This document shows positions 45,426-54,813 of a stretch of DNA of 64,000 nt, one piece after another; within the stretch, counting starts at the first letter, position 1; every line of letters starts with the position of its first letter. Below the pieces are notes generated by a model. It worked only from the letters and a program-made list of their open reading frames with translations. It was not told the DNA's origin and ran no database searches. Both the position numbers and the translations under genes were made by a program. The DNA is from Lysobacter auxotrophicus. GTDB taxonomy: Bacteria; Pseudomonadota; Gammaproteobacteria; Xanthomonadales; Xanthomonadaceae. The stretch spans positions 1,984,001 through 2,048,000 of the forward strand of contig NZ_AP027041.1 in assembly GCF_027924565.1 (NCBI RefSeq), written 5' to 3'.

Positions 45426-46187
45426 CTACTTGGCCTTCTTCACCGGCGACACCGGGCCCACGGCAGTCGATCCGATACCGTCGAGCAGGGCGTCCTGCTC
45501 CTTCCAGTAGGCGTCGAAGTTGACGCCGCCGGTTCGACCGTAGAGCTGCTCCGGCGTGACGGCGTCGGCGATCATGTACGCGCCGGTGTTGGTGCCGATG
45601 TCGGGGAGAAAGATGCCGTTGAGCGGTTTGCCCGCGATTTCGATCATCTGGTTGCGGTAACCCAGGCGACTTCCGGTCATGTCGCGCGCGAACGCCCGCA
45701 TCAGGCCTTCAACGCGCGGTTTGGCGATCTCGTCGCCGAAACGCGTGTAGAAGTCCTCGCCCAGCGCGAGCGCCCTCTGCTGCTCCTGCGAGGTCATCAG
45801 CGACCACATCTTCTCGCGGATCAGGAGCAACGTCCGGTTGCCGCGTTCGGCCGCGAGGTCGGCCCAGACGTACGCCTGCGCGCGATCCTCCGGCACGCCG
45901 GCGCCGTGCCAGTACATCAGGCTCAGATAGTGCTGCGAGTACTTGTCCGCATAGCGCGCGGCCGTCGTGAAATGCGCGACCGCGTCGTCGCCATCGCCTC
46001 GCAAGTAGGACTTCAGGCCGAACACGCGCTGGAGTTCGTTCGGCTTGTCCTTCGACGCCATGACCACGGCGTCGAGTTCCATCAGGTTCTTGTCGCTGAG
46101 ACGAAGATCCTGTCGTTGACCACTGTGTGCACCCGCCGCACCCACCACAAGCAACATCGCCAGAACCAGCACGTTTCCATGGATCAT
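45426..46187 (-). CDS. Exported Sel1-repeat-like protein
   Basis: The 253-residue protein has a signal peptide (about 1-21). A short tandem-helix region (about 60-125: YADKYSQHYLSLMYWHGAGVP, EDRAQAYVWADLAAE) matches Sel1/TPR-like repeats. The C-terminal 120 residues have no recognised domain and contain GGVNFDAYWKEQDALLDGI. The ATG at 46187 is preferred because AGGGAG lies 9 bp upstream, and the extra residues of the longer frame are non-homologous in character. Function is unknown; Sel1 proteins are usually adaptors. Confidence 0.7.
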   Translation of the reverse strand: MIHGNVLVLAMLLVVGAAGAHSGQRQDLRLSDKNLMELDAVVMASKDKPNELQRVFGLKSYLRGDGDDAVAHFTTAARYADKYSQHYLSLMYWHGAGVPEDRAQAYVWADLAAERGNRTLLLIREKMWSLMTSQEQQRALALGEDFYTRFGDEIAKPRVEGLMRAFARDMTGSRLGYRNQMIEIAGKPLNGIFLPDIGTNTGAYMIADAVTPEQLYGRTGGVNFDAYWKEQDALLDGIGSTAVGPVSPVKKAK

Positions 46188-46493
46188 CACTGCCATCTCC
46201 CTGTGCACGATGAATGGTGTCGTTCTCCCCGGTCCTGTGCTCCGGCAACCACCACGTAAGCGACAGGTCCGCGCCGACGCTACCGCCTTCCCGGGCATGC
46301 TGCAAATCCGGCTGAATGGCTGCAGGGACGCGGCGTTACGCGGCCGCTACGTGGTTCGTACGCGCGCTCGCTTGGGAGTCTTACCTGTTCGACTCGTCCT
46401 CGCCCGCACTTCGATGAACGGGCGCTTTTCACATTGGCGCCACGAACCTGAGCTTTTCATTGGCTCCCGGTACCCGGACGACCGGAGTGGGCA
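46188..46493. other. Intergenic region between Sel1-like gene and autotransporter
   Basis: 306 bp without a supported gene. It should hold the divergent promoters of both neighbours. I see no clear operator, repeat or hairpin with a T tract. Confidence 0.4.
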
Positions 46494-49400
46494 ATGGAAG
46501 GCCACCGCAGGGACGCACGCGTTCTGCCGCGCGCATCGCGACTGTCGCGCATCATCCGCTCGCTGCTGATCGCGCAATGCCTCGCGCCATGCGCTGCCAT
46601 CGCGCAGGACATCGGCCCCGGCGCGGTCACGGCGCCGTTGAATGTCACCACCGGCACGCCGCGCGTCGTCGGCGGCACCACCGTGACGGCTAGCGGCGGG
46701 ACGCACGCCGTCAATGTGACCGGCGGATCGCTGCTGATCGACATGCAGGCGGGACCCTCGCCGGGCGCGACGGTGTTCCGTGCGGTCAACGGCAACGGGT
46801 TGTTCGCCAACGGCGGCACGGTCTCGGTGCCGAACGGGGTGAACGTCTTCACCGTCGGCGGCCATGCGGTGATCGCCAACGGCGCTGCGTCGTCGATCAC
46901 GCTGACGGCCGGGCAACTGGGCACCACGGGCGTGGGCGCCGGGCTCGTCGCCCTTACCGGTGCGCGCATCAGCGCCACATCCACGACGATCGAAAACACC
47001 GCCACCGCAACGACGACGATCTCGAACGGCCACGGCGTCATCGCCGACTCGGGCGGGCAGGTCACGCTGGGCTCGGGCAATCGCATCACGACCGGTGGCT
47101 TCAATGCCGTGGCGCTCGGCGCATCCGGCGCAGGCAGCCTGGTGCAGCAGACGGCGGCCACGACGCTACCGATCGCGATGAACGGCCGCGGTTCGCTGGG
47201 CATCTACGTGCACGACGGCGGGCAGGTGCAGACGGTCGCGAACACGCAGTTCGCGATGAACGCGACCAACAGCGTCGGCGTCACCGTGGACAACACCACG
47301 GTGGCCGCCGGCACGATCGGTAGCGGGCTGACCCTCAACTTCGCCGCCGCGCCGGTGTCCGGCCAGGCGGGCGGCACCGGCGTTGCGGCGTTCAACAACG
47401 GCAGCATCAGCCTGGACACGCTGAAGATCACCGGCCCCGGCGCGGCCGCCGGCGCGTGGGCACGCGCGGGCAGCACGATCACGCTGACCGGCGCGAGCAA
47501 CCTGCAGATCCACTCCGCGTTCAACCCGACGTACTACACCTTGCAGACGGCGTCCCTGGCCACCGTCAACGGTCCGAGCGGGAGCATCTTCGGCGTCACC
47601 GGCGGCACGCCGATGGCGGGACTGAAAACCGATGGCGGGCGCATCGTCAGCACCGGCACCACCATCGACGTCACGTCGCCGGCGGGCTACGGCGCGTGGA
47701 CGAGCATCAACGCCGGCGGGCCCGGCACGATCGATTTGACGAACAACACCATCACCACCAGCGGCGCGAATTCCTCGGCGTTGTTCGCCGGTTCCAACGG
47801 CATCATCACCGGCCGTTCGTCGCGACTGACCACCAACGGAGGAGGCGGCTCGGCGCTGCAGGTCTATACCTTTACCGGCGCGGGCTCCATCGACCTCACC
47901 GACAGCACGGTCGTCGCGACCGGCGCCGATACGCTGGGCCTGTATTCGGCGAACTACACCACGGGCACGATCAATCGCATCGACCTGAGCGGCGGCAGCC
48001 TGAGCAGCGAAGACGCGGCGATCGCCGGCACCGGGCCGGCGGATGTCTTCGTCGACAGCGGTGCGACCGTCACCAGCCCGACGTGGATGATGTACGCGCT
48101 CACCTCGGCCACGCGCGCGCCGGCACAGGCCACCGTGCTGCAGGTGTTCGCCGATGACGCGCAACTGCAGGGCGATGCCGGTGGCGACACGCGCAGCGTC
48201 TCCAATCTGCAACTGGCCAACGCCTCGCAGTGGACGGGGGGTGCGTACTACCTCACCAACGCCGGCGTGGACGCGACGAGCTTGTGGACGATGACGAAGG
48301 ACTCGCTGCTGACCGCGCGTCTTACCAACGCCGGCCGCATCGCGTTCACCGCGCCCCAGGACGGCGATTTCAAGGAACTGTGGACGCGCGAGTACGTCGC
48401 TGCCGGCGGCACGCTCGCGATGAACACCTACCTCGGCACCGACAACTCGCCGTCCGACCTGCTGGTGCTCTACAACGGCGGCAGCGGCACGGGGCAGGGT
48501 TTGCTGGAAGTGGCCAATGCCGGCGGCCCCGGCGACCTCACCGCCGGCAACGGCATCCTGCTGGTGCAGGCGGTCGAAGGCGCGACCACCGCGACGAACC
48601 TGTTCGCGCTGGCGTCGCGCGTGATCGCCGGGCCATACGAGTACACGCTGGAACGTGGCAGCGTCGATGCGGATTCGCCGGACAACTGGTACCTGCGCTC
48701 GTCGCTGGACTGCAGCGATCCCGGCGCGCCGACCCCGCCTTGTCCCGCACCGGACCCCGATCCGCCGCCGGATCCGGAGCCCGATCCGCCGGCACCGCCG
48801 CCACCGACGCCGGATCCCCCGCCGGATCCGCCGCCGATTCCCGATCCCCCGGAACCGGCGCCCGAACCGCCGTTGCCGCCACCGCCGCCGTTGCCGCCGC
48901 CGATTCCGGCGTACCGCGCCGAGGTCTCGCTGTATGGCGCGCTCGCGCCCACCGCGCTCCAGTACGGCAAGTCGTTGCTGGACACGCTGCACGAGCGCGT
49001 GGGCGAACAGGAGCAACTGCGCGGGCGTGCCGACCTCGACGAAGCCGATCGTATCGACGGCTTCTGGGGGCGGCTGATGTACATCGACGGCGAGAAGGAT
49101 CCCGAAGGGCAGGGCATCTACGATCGCGGGCCCGGTTACGACTACCAGTTCGCCGCGGTGCAGTTGGGCATGGACCTGCGCCGCCACGAGGACGACGACG
49201 GCCACCGCACGCACGCCGGCGTGTACGGGGCCATCGGCCTGGCCGAGACGCAGGTGGAGCACGTGTTCCGGAACTTCGCCGGCGACATCCGCATCGACGG
49301 CTACACGCTGGGCGGCTACTGGACGCGCTACAGCGAACGCGAGGCGTACGTCGACGCCGTGCTGCAGGCGACCTGGTACGACGCGCGGGCCAACAGCGCG

Positions 49401-49904
49401 GGCCACGACCTCAAGCTGGAAACCGACGGTTGGGGACTGGCCGCGTCGATCGAGGGCGGGTGGCCGTTCCGCCCGCGCGAGGACTGGACGCTCGAGCCGC
49501 AGGGACAACTGATCTACGGCTGGCTAGATCTGGATGATTCCTCCGACCTCGCCGCCAACGTGCGCTTCGAAGACACCGAGTCGCTGATCGGCCGCTTGAG
49601 TCTGCGGCTGTCGAAGGACTGGTCGCGCACGCCGGAACCGGCGCGCGAACTCGACCGCACCGGTTGGCTGCGCCTGAGCGCGTGGTGGGATTTCCAGGGC
49701 GACGCGACGACCGAGTTCTCCTCGCGCAACGGCTACATCCCGTTCCACAGCGACATGGGCGGCGGCTGGTGGGAGATCGAGGCCGGCTTCACCGGCGACA
49801 TGGACCGCAACCGCTTCGTCTACGCGAACCTCGGTTACCAGCAGGGCTTCGACGACGATCGTCGATCGTGGGAGGCGAACCTCGGGTTCCGTGCGAACTG
49901 GTAG
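46494..49904 (+). CDS. Type V autotransporter with beta-helix passenger
   Basis: The 1136-residue protein has an extended signal region (ending near PCAAIAQD, residue 38) and a long Gly/Thr/Asn-rich passenger (about 40-740), with pertactin-like strand repeats such as TGANSSALFAGSNGIITG. A linker of about 55 residues is almost only Pro, Asp and Glu (about 748-802), followed by a C-terminal autotransporter barrel (about 830-1136) ending in FRANW. It should expose or release its passenger at the cell surface. Adhesion is typical, but nothing shows the ligand. No catalytic motif was seen in the passenger. Confidence 0.9.
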   Translation: MEGHRRDARVLPRASRLSRIIRSLLIAQCLAPCAAIAQDIGPGAVTAPLNVTTGTPRVVGGTTVTASGGTHAVNVTGGSLLIDMQAGPSPGATVFRAVNGNGLFANGGTVSVPNGVNVFTVGGHAVIANGAASSITLTAGQLGTTGVGAGLVALTGARISATSTTIENTATATTTISNGHGVIADSGGQVTLGSGNRITTGGFNAVALGASGAGSLVQQTAATTLPIAMNGRGSLGIYVHDGGQVQTVANTQFAMNATNSVGVTVDNTTVAAGTIGSGLTLNFAAAPVSGQAGGTGVAAFNNGSISLDTLKITGPGAAAGAWARAGSTITLTGASNLQIHSAFNPTYYTLQTASLATVNGPSGSIFGVTGGTPMAGLKTDGGRIVSTGTTIDVTSPAGYGAWTSINAGGPGTIDLTNNTITTSGANSSALFAGSNGIITGRSSRLTTNGGGGSALQVYTFTGAGSIDLTDSTVVATGADTLGLYSANYTTGTINRIDLSGGSLSSEDAAIAGTGPADVFVDSGATVTSPTWMMYALTSATRAPAQATVLQVFADDAQLQGDAGGDTRSVSNLQLANASQWTGGAYYLTNAGVDATSLWTMTKDSLLTARLTNAGRIAFTAPQDGDFKELWTREYVAAGGTLAMNTYLGTDNSPSDLLVLYNGGSGTGQGLLEVANAGGPGDLTAGNGILLVQAVEGATTATNLFALASRVIAGPYEYTLERGSVDADSPDNWYLRSSLDCSDPGAPTPPCPAPDPDPPPDPEPDPPAPPPPTPDPPPDPPPIPDPPEPAPEPPLPPPPPLPPPIPAYRAEVSLYGALAPTALQYGKSLLDTLHERVGEQEQLRGRADLDEADRIDGFWGRLMYIDGEKDPEGQGIYDRGPGYDYQFAAVQLGMDLRRHEDDDGHRTHAGVYGAIGLAETQVEHVFRNFAGDIRIDGYTLGGYWTRYSEREAYVDAVLQATWYDARANSAGHDLKLETDGWGLAASIEGGWPFRPREDWTLEPQGQLIYGWLDLDDSSDLAANVRFEDTESLIGRLSLRLSKDWSRTPEPARELDRTGWLRLSAWWDFQGDATTEFSSRNGYIPFHSDMGGGWWEIEAGFTGDMDRNRFVYANLGYQQGFDDDRRSWEANLGFRANW

Positions 49905-50017
49905 CGGACGGGCTTTCGTCCGCGGTGGTGAATCCGCGTGCGAATACACGCCCCTAACGGCTGACGGCATACAACGCAGTGCAGCAGAAAGCGGGCCGAA
50001 GCCCTTGGGAGCGCGAC

Positions 50018-50443
50018 ATGGTGGTGGGCCACATCCGCATGCATCCGCGGCCAGTCGGGCGTTTTCACGCGTTTGCCCTGGCCGCGATGGTGCCCTTGTT
50101 CCTCGGCGCCTGGCTGTGCGATTTCGCCTACTGGTCGAGCCATCAGATCGAGTGGAGCAATTTCGCGTCCTGGCTGACGGCCGGCGGCCTCGTGTTCGGT
50201 GCCGTGGCGTTGCTGTGCGCGCTGGTGGACATCGCCCGCGCAGGCGCGCGAGGCGCGTCGCTGACCTTGGCGATGCTTCTGCTGGCGACGTGGGTGCTGG
50301 GTTTCATCAACGCGCTCGTGCATGCGCGCGATGCCTGGGCCGTGATGCCCACCGGGCTCATCCTGTCGGTCATCGTCGCGCTGCTGGCGTGCGCGTCCGC
50401 GTTGGTTGGCTTCACGCACCTTCGCGCAGGAGCCATGTCATGA
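50018..50443 (+). CDS. DUF2231-type membrane protein
   Basis: The 141-residue protein has four helices. It starts HIRMHPRPVGRFHAFALAAMVPLFLGAW with paired histidines and has a DFAYWSS motif, like DUF2231 proteins, whose biochemical role is not known. The ATG at 50018 is placed after GGGAG. The stop overlaps the ATG of the following dehydrogenase-like lipoprotein (ATGA), so the two are coupled; DUF2231 proteins often accompany sorbosone-dehydrogenase-like genes. It may supply an electron path or membrane anchor, which is inference. Confidence 0.83.
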   Translation: MVVGHIRMHPRPVGRFHAFALAAMVPLFLGAWLCDFAYWSSHQIEWSNFASWLTAGGLVFGAVALLCALVDIARAGARGASLTLAMLLLATWVLGFINALVHARDAWAVMPTGLILSVIVALLACASALVGFTHLRAGAMS

Positions 50444-51753
50444 CGCGGACCGGAATGCGATGTGCGCTCGCGATCGCGGTGGCCTGGTCGCTGGCAGGTT
50501 GCAGCGGCGGCGACGCACCGGACCTGGCGCAGTTTGGCGCGAACCCCAAGCTCCCCGACCAGGAGCGCGGGATGCTGCCCAACATGACCATCGCAGAACC
50601 TGCGCCGTGGGGCGACAAGCGCCCGACCGTCCCGCCGGGTTATGCCATCAGTGCGATCGCGACGGGGCTGGGCATCCCGCGCCAGACACTGGTGTTGCCC
50701 AACGGCGACATCCTCGTCGCCGAAGGTCGTGGCGGCAGCGCGCCCAAGCTCAAGCCGAAGGATGTCGTCGCCAGCAGGATCAAGGCCAAGGGCACCACCG
50801 CGGTGGCCGGCGGCAACCGGCTGACGCTCCTGCGCGATGCCGACGGCGATGGCACGTACGAATTCAAAACTGTCTTCGCCGACAAATTGAATGCCCCATA
50901 CGGCCTGGCGCTCGTCGGGCAGGCGCTGTACGTCGCCAACCAGGACGCGCTGGTGCGCTTTGACTATCGCGATGGCCAGACCCGCGCCGCCGCCGCGCCC
51001 ACCGTGGTCACGGCGCTGCCCGCGGCGATCAACCACCACTGGACGAAATCACTCGCCGCCGATGCGGACGGGCGATACCTCTACGTCGGCATCGGCTCCA
51101 ACAGCAACATCACCGAACGCGGCATGACGGCGGAAGTCGACCGGGCGCAGGTCTGGCAGATCGACCCCGCCACCGGCATGCACAAGCCTTACGCCACCGG
51201 ACTGCGCAATCCCACCGCGCTGGCGATCCAACCGGGCACCGGGCGACTGTGGGCCGTCGTGAACGAGCGCGACGAACTGGGCCCGAACCTGGTGCCCGAT
51301 TACCTGACCTCCGTACGCGAGGGCGGCTTCTATGGCTGGCCGTACAGCTACTGGGGAAAGAACGTGGATCCGCGCGTGATGCCGCAGGATCCGCAGAAGG
51401 TGGCCGCGGCGATCGTGCCCGACTACAGTCTCGGCTCGCACGTGGCAGCGCTCGGCCTTGCCTTCTCGTCGCCCGCGATGGGCGCAAAGTTCGCCGATGG
51501 CGTATTCGTCGGCGAGCACGGAAGCTGGAACCGCAGTCCGCCGGTCGGCTACAAGGTCGTGTTCGTTCCGTTTCGCGATGGTCGGCCCGCAGGCGATCCG
51601 GTCGACTTCGTTGCGGGATTTCGTGGCGACGACGGGAAAACCCGAGGCCGTCCGGTCGGCGTGAGCGTCGACCCGCGTGGCGCACTCATCGTCGCGGACG
51701 ACCTGTCGAACACCATCTGGCGCGTGACGCGCGCGGCGAACGCAACGCGCTGA
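50440..51753 (+). CDS. Sorbosone dehydrogenase-like (PQQ sugar dehydrogenase fold) lipoprotein
   Basis: The 437-residue protein has a lipobox LAGC (Cys20) and a six-bladed beta-propeller of the soluble glucose/sorbosone dehydrogenase family. Typical segments are LPNGDILVAEG, INHHWTKSLAADADGRYLYVGIGSNSN and GLRNPTALAIQP, then GGFYGWPYSYWG and VGEHGSWNRSPPVGYKV. These enzymes oxidise sugars or aldehydes with PQQ, but many relatives lack proven activity. It is coupled to the DUF2231 gene by a 4-bp overlap and is periplasmic. Confidence 0.88.
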   Translation: MTRTGMRCALAIAVAWSLAGCSGGDAPDLAQFGANPKLPDQERGMLPNMTIAEPAPWGDKRPTVPPGYAISAIATGLGIPRQTLVLPNGDILVAEGRGGSAPKLKPKDVVASRIKAKGTTAVAGGNRLTLLRDADGDGTYEFKTVFADKLNAPYGLALVGQALYVANQDALVRFDYRDGQTRAAAAPTVVTALPAAINHHWTKSLAADADGRYLYVGIGSNSNITERGMTAEVDRAQVWQIDPATGMHKPYATGLRNPTALAIQPGTGRLWAVVNERDELGPNLVPDYLTSVREGGFYGWPYSYWGKNVDPRVMPQDPQKVAAAIVPDYSLGSHVAALGLAFSSPAMGAKFADGVFVGEHGSWNRSPPVGYKVVFVPFRDGRPAGDPVDFVAGFRGDDGKTRGRPVGVSVDPRGALIVADDLSNTIWRVTRAANATR

Positions 51754-51852
51754 GGCGAGAGTCGCCCGCGCTTTGGGAACCCGTGTAGCCGACGCTCAGG
51801 CTTGGAGATCGTGCAGGAAGGAGCGGGGCGATGTGGCAGGGCCCTCGCTCCG

Positions 51853-52317
51853 TCAGTTCGACGCAGGTCCTGCTTTTACCTTCTCGACCCTGTAACTCAT
51901 CAGCCCCCACGCCTCCCCAGCGGAGGTGTCGGACCATTGATACGTCCACGATTGCAGCCAGCCACCGCCGGTATGTTCAATCGTGATCGTCTCACCGGGG
52001 CTTCCACCCGTCGGAAGCGGCACCGCGGGCTTGTTGATCGACGGCGCGCTCATCGCCCCGCTGGATTCGCTTACCGACGTCCGGGTGATGGTGATCCGGT
52101 CTCCTGCGGCAAAGTAAGCGGCGACTCCGGGCGCACTCGGCGCATCCAGCTGTCGAAGCCACTGGTTTACCTGTAGACCATCGCGCGATCCTCCGGTGAC
52201 CACCGCGGTCGCGGTCTGTGCGGAAGTGAATCGCTCTGCTGCGACTGCGCTATCGATCCCGAAGGAAAGCAGGAGGACAACAAACACGAAAGCAAACTTC
52301 AGGCGCACGTGCTCCAT
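51853..52317 (-). CDS. Exported hypothetical protein
   Basis: The 154-residue protein has a clear signal peptide (1-27: hydrophobic FAFVFVVLLLSFGI, ending AVAAE) and a mature part rich in Thr, Ser and Gly with beta-strand character (ITITRTSV, ETITIEHTGGGW). No domain is recognised. Codon use is less GC-biased than in the genes to the left. It is convergent with the dehydrogenase gene and lies at the left edge of the repeat/small-ORF region. Confidence 0.65.
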   Translation of the reverse strand: MEHVRLKFAFVFVVLLLSFGIDSAVAAERFTSAQTATAVVTGGSRDGLQVNQWLRQLDAPSAPGVAAYFAAGDRITITRTSVSESSGAMSAPSINKPAVPLPTGGSPGETITIEHTGGGWLQSWTYQWSDTSAGEAWGLMSYRVEKVKAGPASN

Positions 52318-52443
52318 GCAATCACCTGTCTGTGGGCGACATCAATGTCGCGATGGGAACCTACACCCATCAAGTATCGGGAGCTTTGCATTGGAAGTCG
52401 TATCGAGGAACGGAAGCACGGCTCATCGAACGGGCAGCTTCCA

Positions 52444-52530
52444 CGTCCTGTTCTGGTCGTCAGTCGGCAACTGCCGGACCGGGGCGCGGTCGCAGGTGCT
52501 AATGTCGGCTTTCGGCCTTAGCGGACATTC
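52444..52530 (+). repeat. Double-hairpin repeat, copy 1 (degenerate)
   Basis: The second hairpin is clear: TAATGTCGGCT..AGCGGACATT at 52499-52529. The first is degenerate. It ends 2 bp before the start codon of the next ORF. Confidence 0.65.
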
Positions 52531-52531
52531 G

Positions 52532-52831
52532 ATGGTGGACGGATTTGCTGAGGTGGTTGTCGAGATGGCGTTGCTCGCTACCGTTACGCAACGACGGTCC
52601 GATTATCGACCTAACCACAAGCATCCCCTGACGGGCGAGTTCTTTCTCGGAGGAATCGTCTTCGACACTGGCCACATCGATCCCGGACAAACGGCCCTGG
52701 CAAGGGTTCGCCTGATAACGCGACTTGAGGATCTGGACGCATTGCTGCAGTTCGGATCCTGGTCGATCTGGGAAGGCCCGAACCATGTGGGGCATGCGAG
52801 GATCATCGAGCTGATTAGCCGCAAGCCGTGA
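52532..52831 (+). CDS. Small protein with EF-Tu-like beta-barrel features
   Basis: The 99-residue frame reads AEVVVEMALLATVTQRRSDY, then HPLTGEFFLGGIVFDTG and LARVRLITRL. This recalls domain-2/3-like barrels found in small stand-alone relatives of elongation factor Tu (DUF-type 'translation factor-like' proteins). It has no GTPase part. It starts right after repeat copy 1 and ends 26 bp before copy 2. Function is unknown; base composition is less GC-rich than in flanking genes. Confidence 0.65.
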   Translation: MVDGFAEVVVEMALLATVTQRRSDYRPNHKHPLTGEFFLGGIVFDTGHIDPGQTALARVRLITRLEDLDALLQFGSWSIWEGPNHVGHARIIELISRKP

Positions 52832-52856
52832 ACGGGATCATGGGGCGTGGCCGCGC

Positions 52857-52943
52857 ATGTCCGCTTCTGGCCGATAGCGGACCTGATCCGGGTGGGCACT
52901 GGCCGGCGGTGCTAATGTCCGTGTCCGACCCGAAGGGGACATC
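52857..52943 (+). repeat. Double-hairpin repeat, copy 2
   Basis: Hairpin 1 is GTCCGCTtctggccgatAGCGGAC (52859-52882) in sequence parts; hairpin 2 follows after GGCGGTGCTAATGTCC, near 52907-52943. The two hairpins share GTCCGCT/AGCGGAC-type arms. Confidence 0.85.
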
Positions 52944-52986
52944 AGTCCCTCGGCTGAGTCGGGCGCGGCCACAGGCTCTAGCGGGG

Positions 52987-53211
52987 ATGGGAATGCCAAC
53001 ACAAGTAGCCCTAGAAGACGACGAAGCCTTGGTGCTGTTCGAATTGCTTGCCTCGGGCCGGCTTACGGAAAGCATCGACATACCAGAGCGAAACGCTCTC
53101 TGGGCACTAGAAACGGCTTTGCAAAGGCAGCTTGCGGCGCCTTTCTCGTCGGACTACGCAGCACAGCTAGAGCTGGCAAGGACTTCATTAGTAGCTCGTC
53201 TCGGCGACTGA
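52987..53211 (+). CDS. Small hypothetical protein (EALVLFELL type)
   Basis: The 74-residue protein is mainly helical and acidic, with EDDEALVLFELLASG, NALWALETALQRQL and PFSSDYAAQLELAR segments. I recall similar 70-90 residue hypothetical proteins in many bacteria, often in variable regions, but no function is established. It begins 44 bp after repeat copy 2 and ends 3 bp before copy 3. An in-frame ATG two codons later is also possible. Confidence 0.65.
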   Translation: MGMPTQVALEDDEALVLFELLASGRLTESIDIPERNALWALETALQRQLAAPFSSDYAAQLELARTSLVARLGD

Positions 53212-53213
53212 TG

Positions 53214-53306
53214 CTGAAAGTCGTCGGCGCTGGCCGATAGCAGGCGTTCGGCCGATCGAAGCGGGCTCGGCGGTGCTAATGTCCGCTTTCGACCCAAAGC
53301 GGACAT
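53214..53306 (+). repeat. Double-hairpin repeat, copy 3
   Basis: Hairpin 2 is near perfect: ATGTCCGCTT..AAAGCGGACAT at 53279-53306. The left hairpin is diverged (TGGCCGATAGCAGG). Confidence 0.85.
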
Positions 53307-53321
53307 GGAAGGGCGGAATCC

Positions 53322-53711
53322 GTGAAGGCGAGAACGTGGTGGGGTGTAGGTGCAATGGTGGGCGTGCTTCTCGTCGGAGGCGAGGCGTCCGGCGCGTTCG
53401 GACTCGATGCGATCCTGCCCCCAGCGGCACGGATTGGCATGGTCACTTACGTGTCGGGGTTGGTTGGCGCCTACGTCGCGCGAGAACGATTCTGGTGGCC
53501 CGCGTTGACGGTCCTTGCTGTCGTCTGGATTGCCGTGGCTTCCATGCTTCTCGCAATAGTTGATGCGATGGGAGGCATGACGGCCGGAGAGATGCTGCTC
53601 TACAACCTCTTCGGGATGGTTGTGTCCGCCGTGGGCGTGCTGGCGGGGGTTGGGTCAGGAACCCTGCTTGCACGAAGGGGCGATCAGTTATGTCCCGCTT
53701 CTGGTCGATAG
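53322..53711 (+). CDS. Small hypothetical membrane protein
   Basis: The 129-residue protein has about four hydrophobic segments (residues 7-25, 36-52, 60-84 and 95-118) and short loops. The GTG start lies 16 bp after repeat copy 3. The end runs into copy 4 (TYPICAL tail CPASGR is repeat-derived), so the original C-terminus may have been shorter. No family is recognised. Confidence 0.6.
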   Translation: MKARTWWGVGAMVGVLLVGGEASGAFGLDAILPPAARIGMVTYVSGLVGAYVARERFWWPALTVLAVVWIAVASMLLAIVDAMGGMTAGEMLLYNLFGMVVSAVGVLAGVGSGTLLARRGDQLCPASGR

Positions 53712-53775
53712 CGGACATCCGGCCGCGCAGCCCGAAAGCGGCGCTAACGTCCGCTTTCGACCCGAAGCGGACGTG
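53690..53775 (+). repeat. Double-hairpin repeat, copy 4
   Basis: Hairpin 1 is TGTCCCGCTT..AGCGGACAT (53690-53717); hairpin 2 is ACGTCCGCTT..AAGCGGACGT (53747-53774). It overlaps the end of the upstream ORF and is followed by no plus-strand ORF. Confidence 0.85.
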
Positions 53776-53931
53776 TCGGGCCCAAGGCACAAGCAACGCC
53801 CCAAGGCAATGTTCGCCGTGCGCACCGTCCACGCATTTGGCGTCAAAGACGACGGCGCGAACGTAAAGGATCGCATCGCGCCTCAACGCCACGTCGACGC
53901 ACGCCAACGCGGCGGGCCGCCTGCTTGCGCA

Positions 53932-54813
53932 TCACGGCACGAAAGCCGCGCGCACGCAGCCGTCTTCCTTCTTCTTGAACATCTCGTAGCCGCGCACGGC
54001 TTCTTCCAGGGGCATGCGGTGCGTCATCAGGAAGCGCGTCGCCAATTCGCCACTGGCAGCGAGTTCGAGCAGGCGCGGCACGTACCTTTGACCGTGCTGC
54101 TGCGCAGTCCGCACGGTGAGTCCCTTGTTCATGATCACGCCGACGGGAAACTTGTCCATCAACCCGTACACCCCAAGGATCGATAGCACGCCGCCTTTGC
54201 GGCAGGCCTGTATCGCCTCACGCAGCGCCTGGCCACGATCGGTGGCGATGTGCAGTGCCTGCTTCGCCCGATCCATCGCATGCAGCAGCCCTTCACCGTG
54301 CGCCTCCATGCCGACGGCGTCGATACACGCGTCGGGGCCGCGACCGCCCGTCATTTCGCGCAGTACATCCGGAACGCTGTCGACCGCGCTGTAGTCGACG
54401 ATCTCCGAGCCCACCACGTCGCGCGCCAGCGCCAGGCGTTCGGGCAAGCGGTCGATGCCGATTACGCGTTCGGCGCCGAGGATGCGTGCGCTCAACTGCG
54501 CCATCAGGCCGACGCCGCCGCATCCCCACACCGCGACCGTGTCGCCCGGCGAGATGTCGCAGAAGTCCGCGCCCATGAAACCGGTCGGACCTGCATCGGA
54601 CAGGAACAACGCATCGTCGTCGTCGACCGATTCGGGCACTTCGAAACAACCGATGTCCGCATGCGGCACGCGGATATACGTGGCATGCGAATCCAAGAAG
54701 CCAACGAAGGACAAGGGCCTGGTTTGCATTCGATTTGCGTCACTGCAGTCCCTTAGTCTCAGAGGCCTCGATGAGGGCATGCCGCGGAAGGAAGATTGCC
54801 GGTTGTCGTTCAT
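53932..54813 (-). pseudogene. 5'-truncated zinc-type alcohol/formaldehyde dehydrogenase
   Basis: From about residue 38 the frame matches medium-chain Zn-dependent dehydrogenases of the glutathione-independent formaldehyde dehydrogenase type. It has HATYIRVPHADIGCFEVP, LSDAGPTGFMGADFCDI, the NAD motif VWGCGGVGLMA and GRGPDACIDAVGMEAHGEG. The catalytic-domain N-terminus (about 120 residues with the catalytic and structural zinc ligands) is missing. The first 37 residues have no similarity, and no other frame upstream supplies the missing part. It is therefore a remnant without activity. It is embedded between repeat copies 4 and 5. Confidence 0.82.

Noticed and set aside
47166-49508. A 780-codon minus-strand frame opposite the autotransporter
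   Set aside because: Low-complexity Arg/Ala/Gly composition and complete overlap with the autotransporter show a shadow frame.
53443-53907. A 154-codon minus-strand frame containing RFGSKADVS
   Set aside because: It is the reverse translation of the double-hairpin repeat, a common false gene call.
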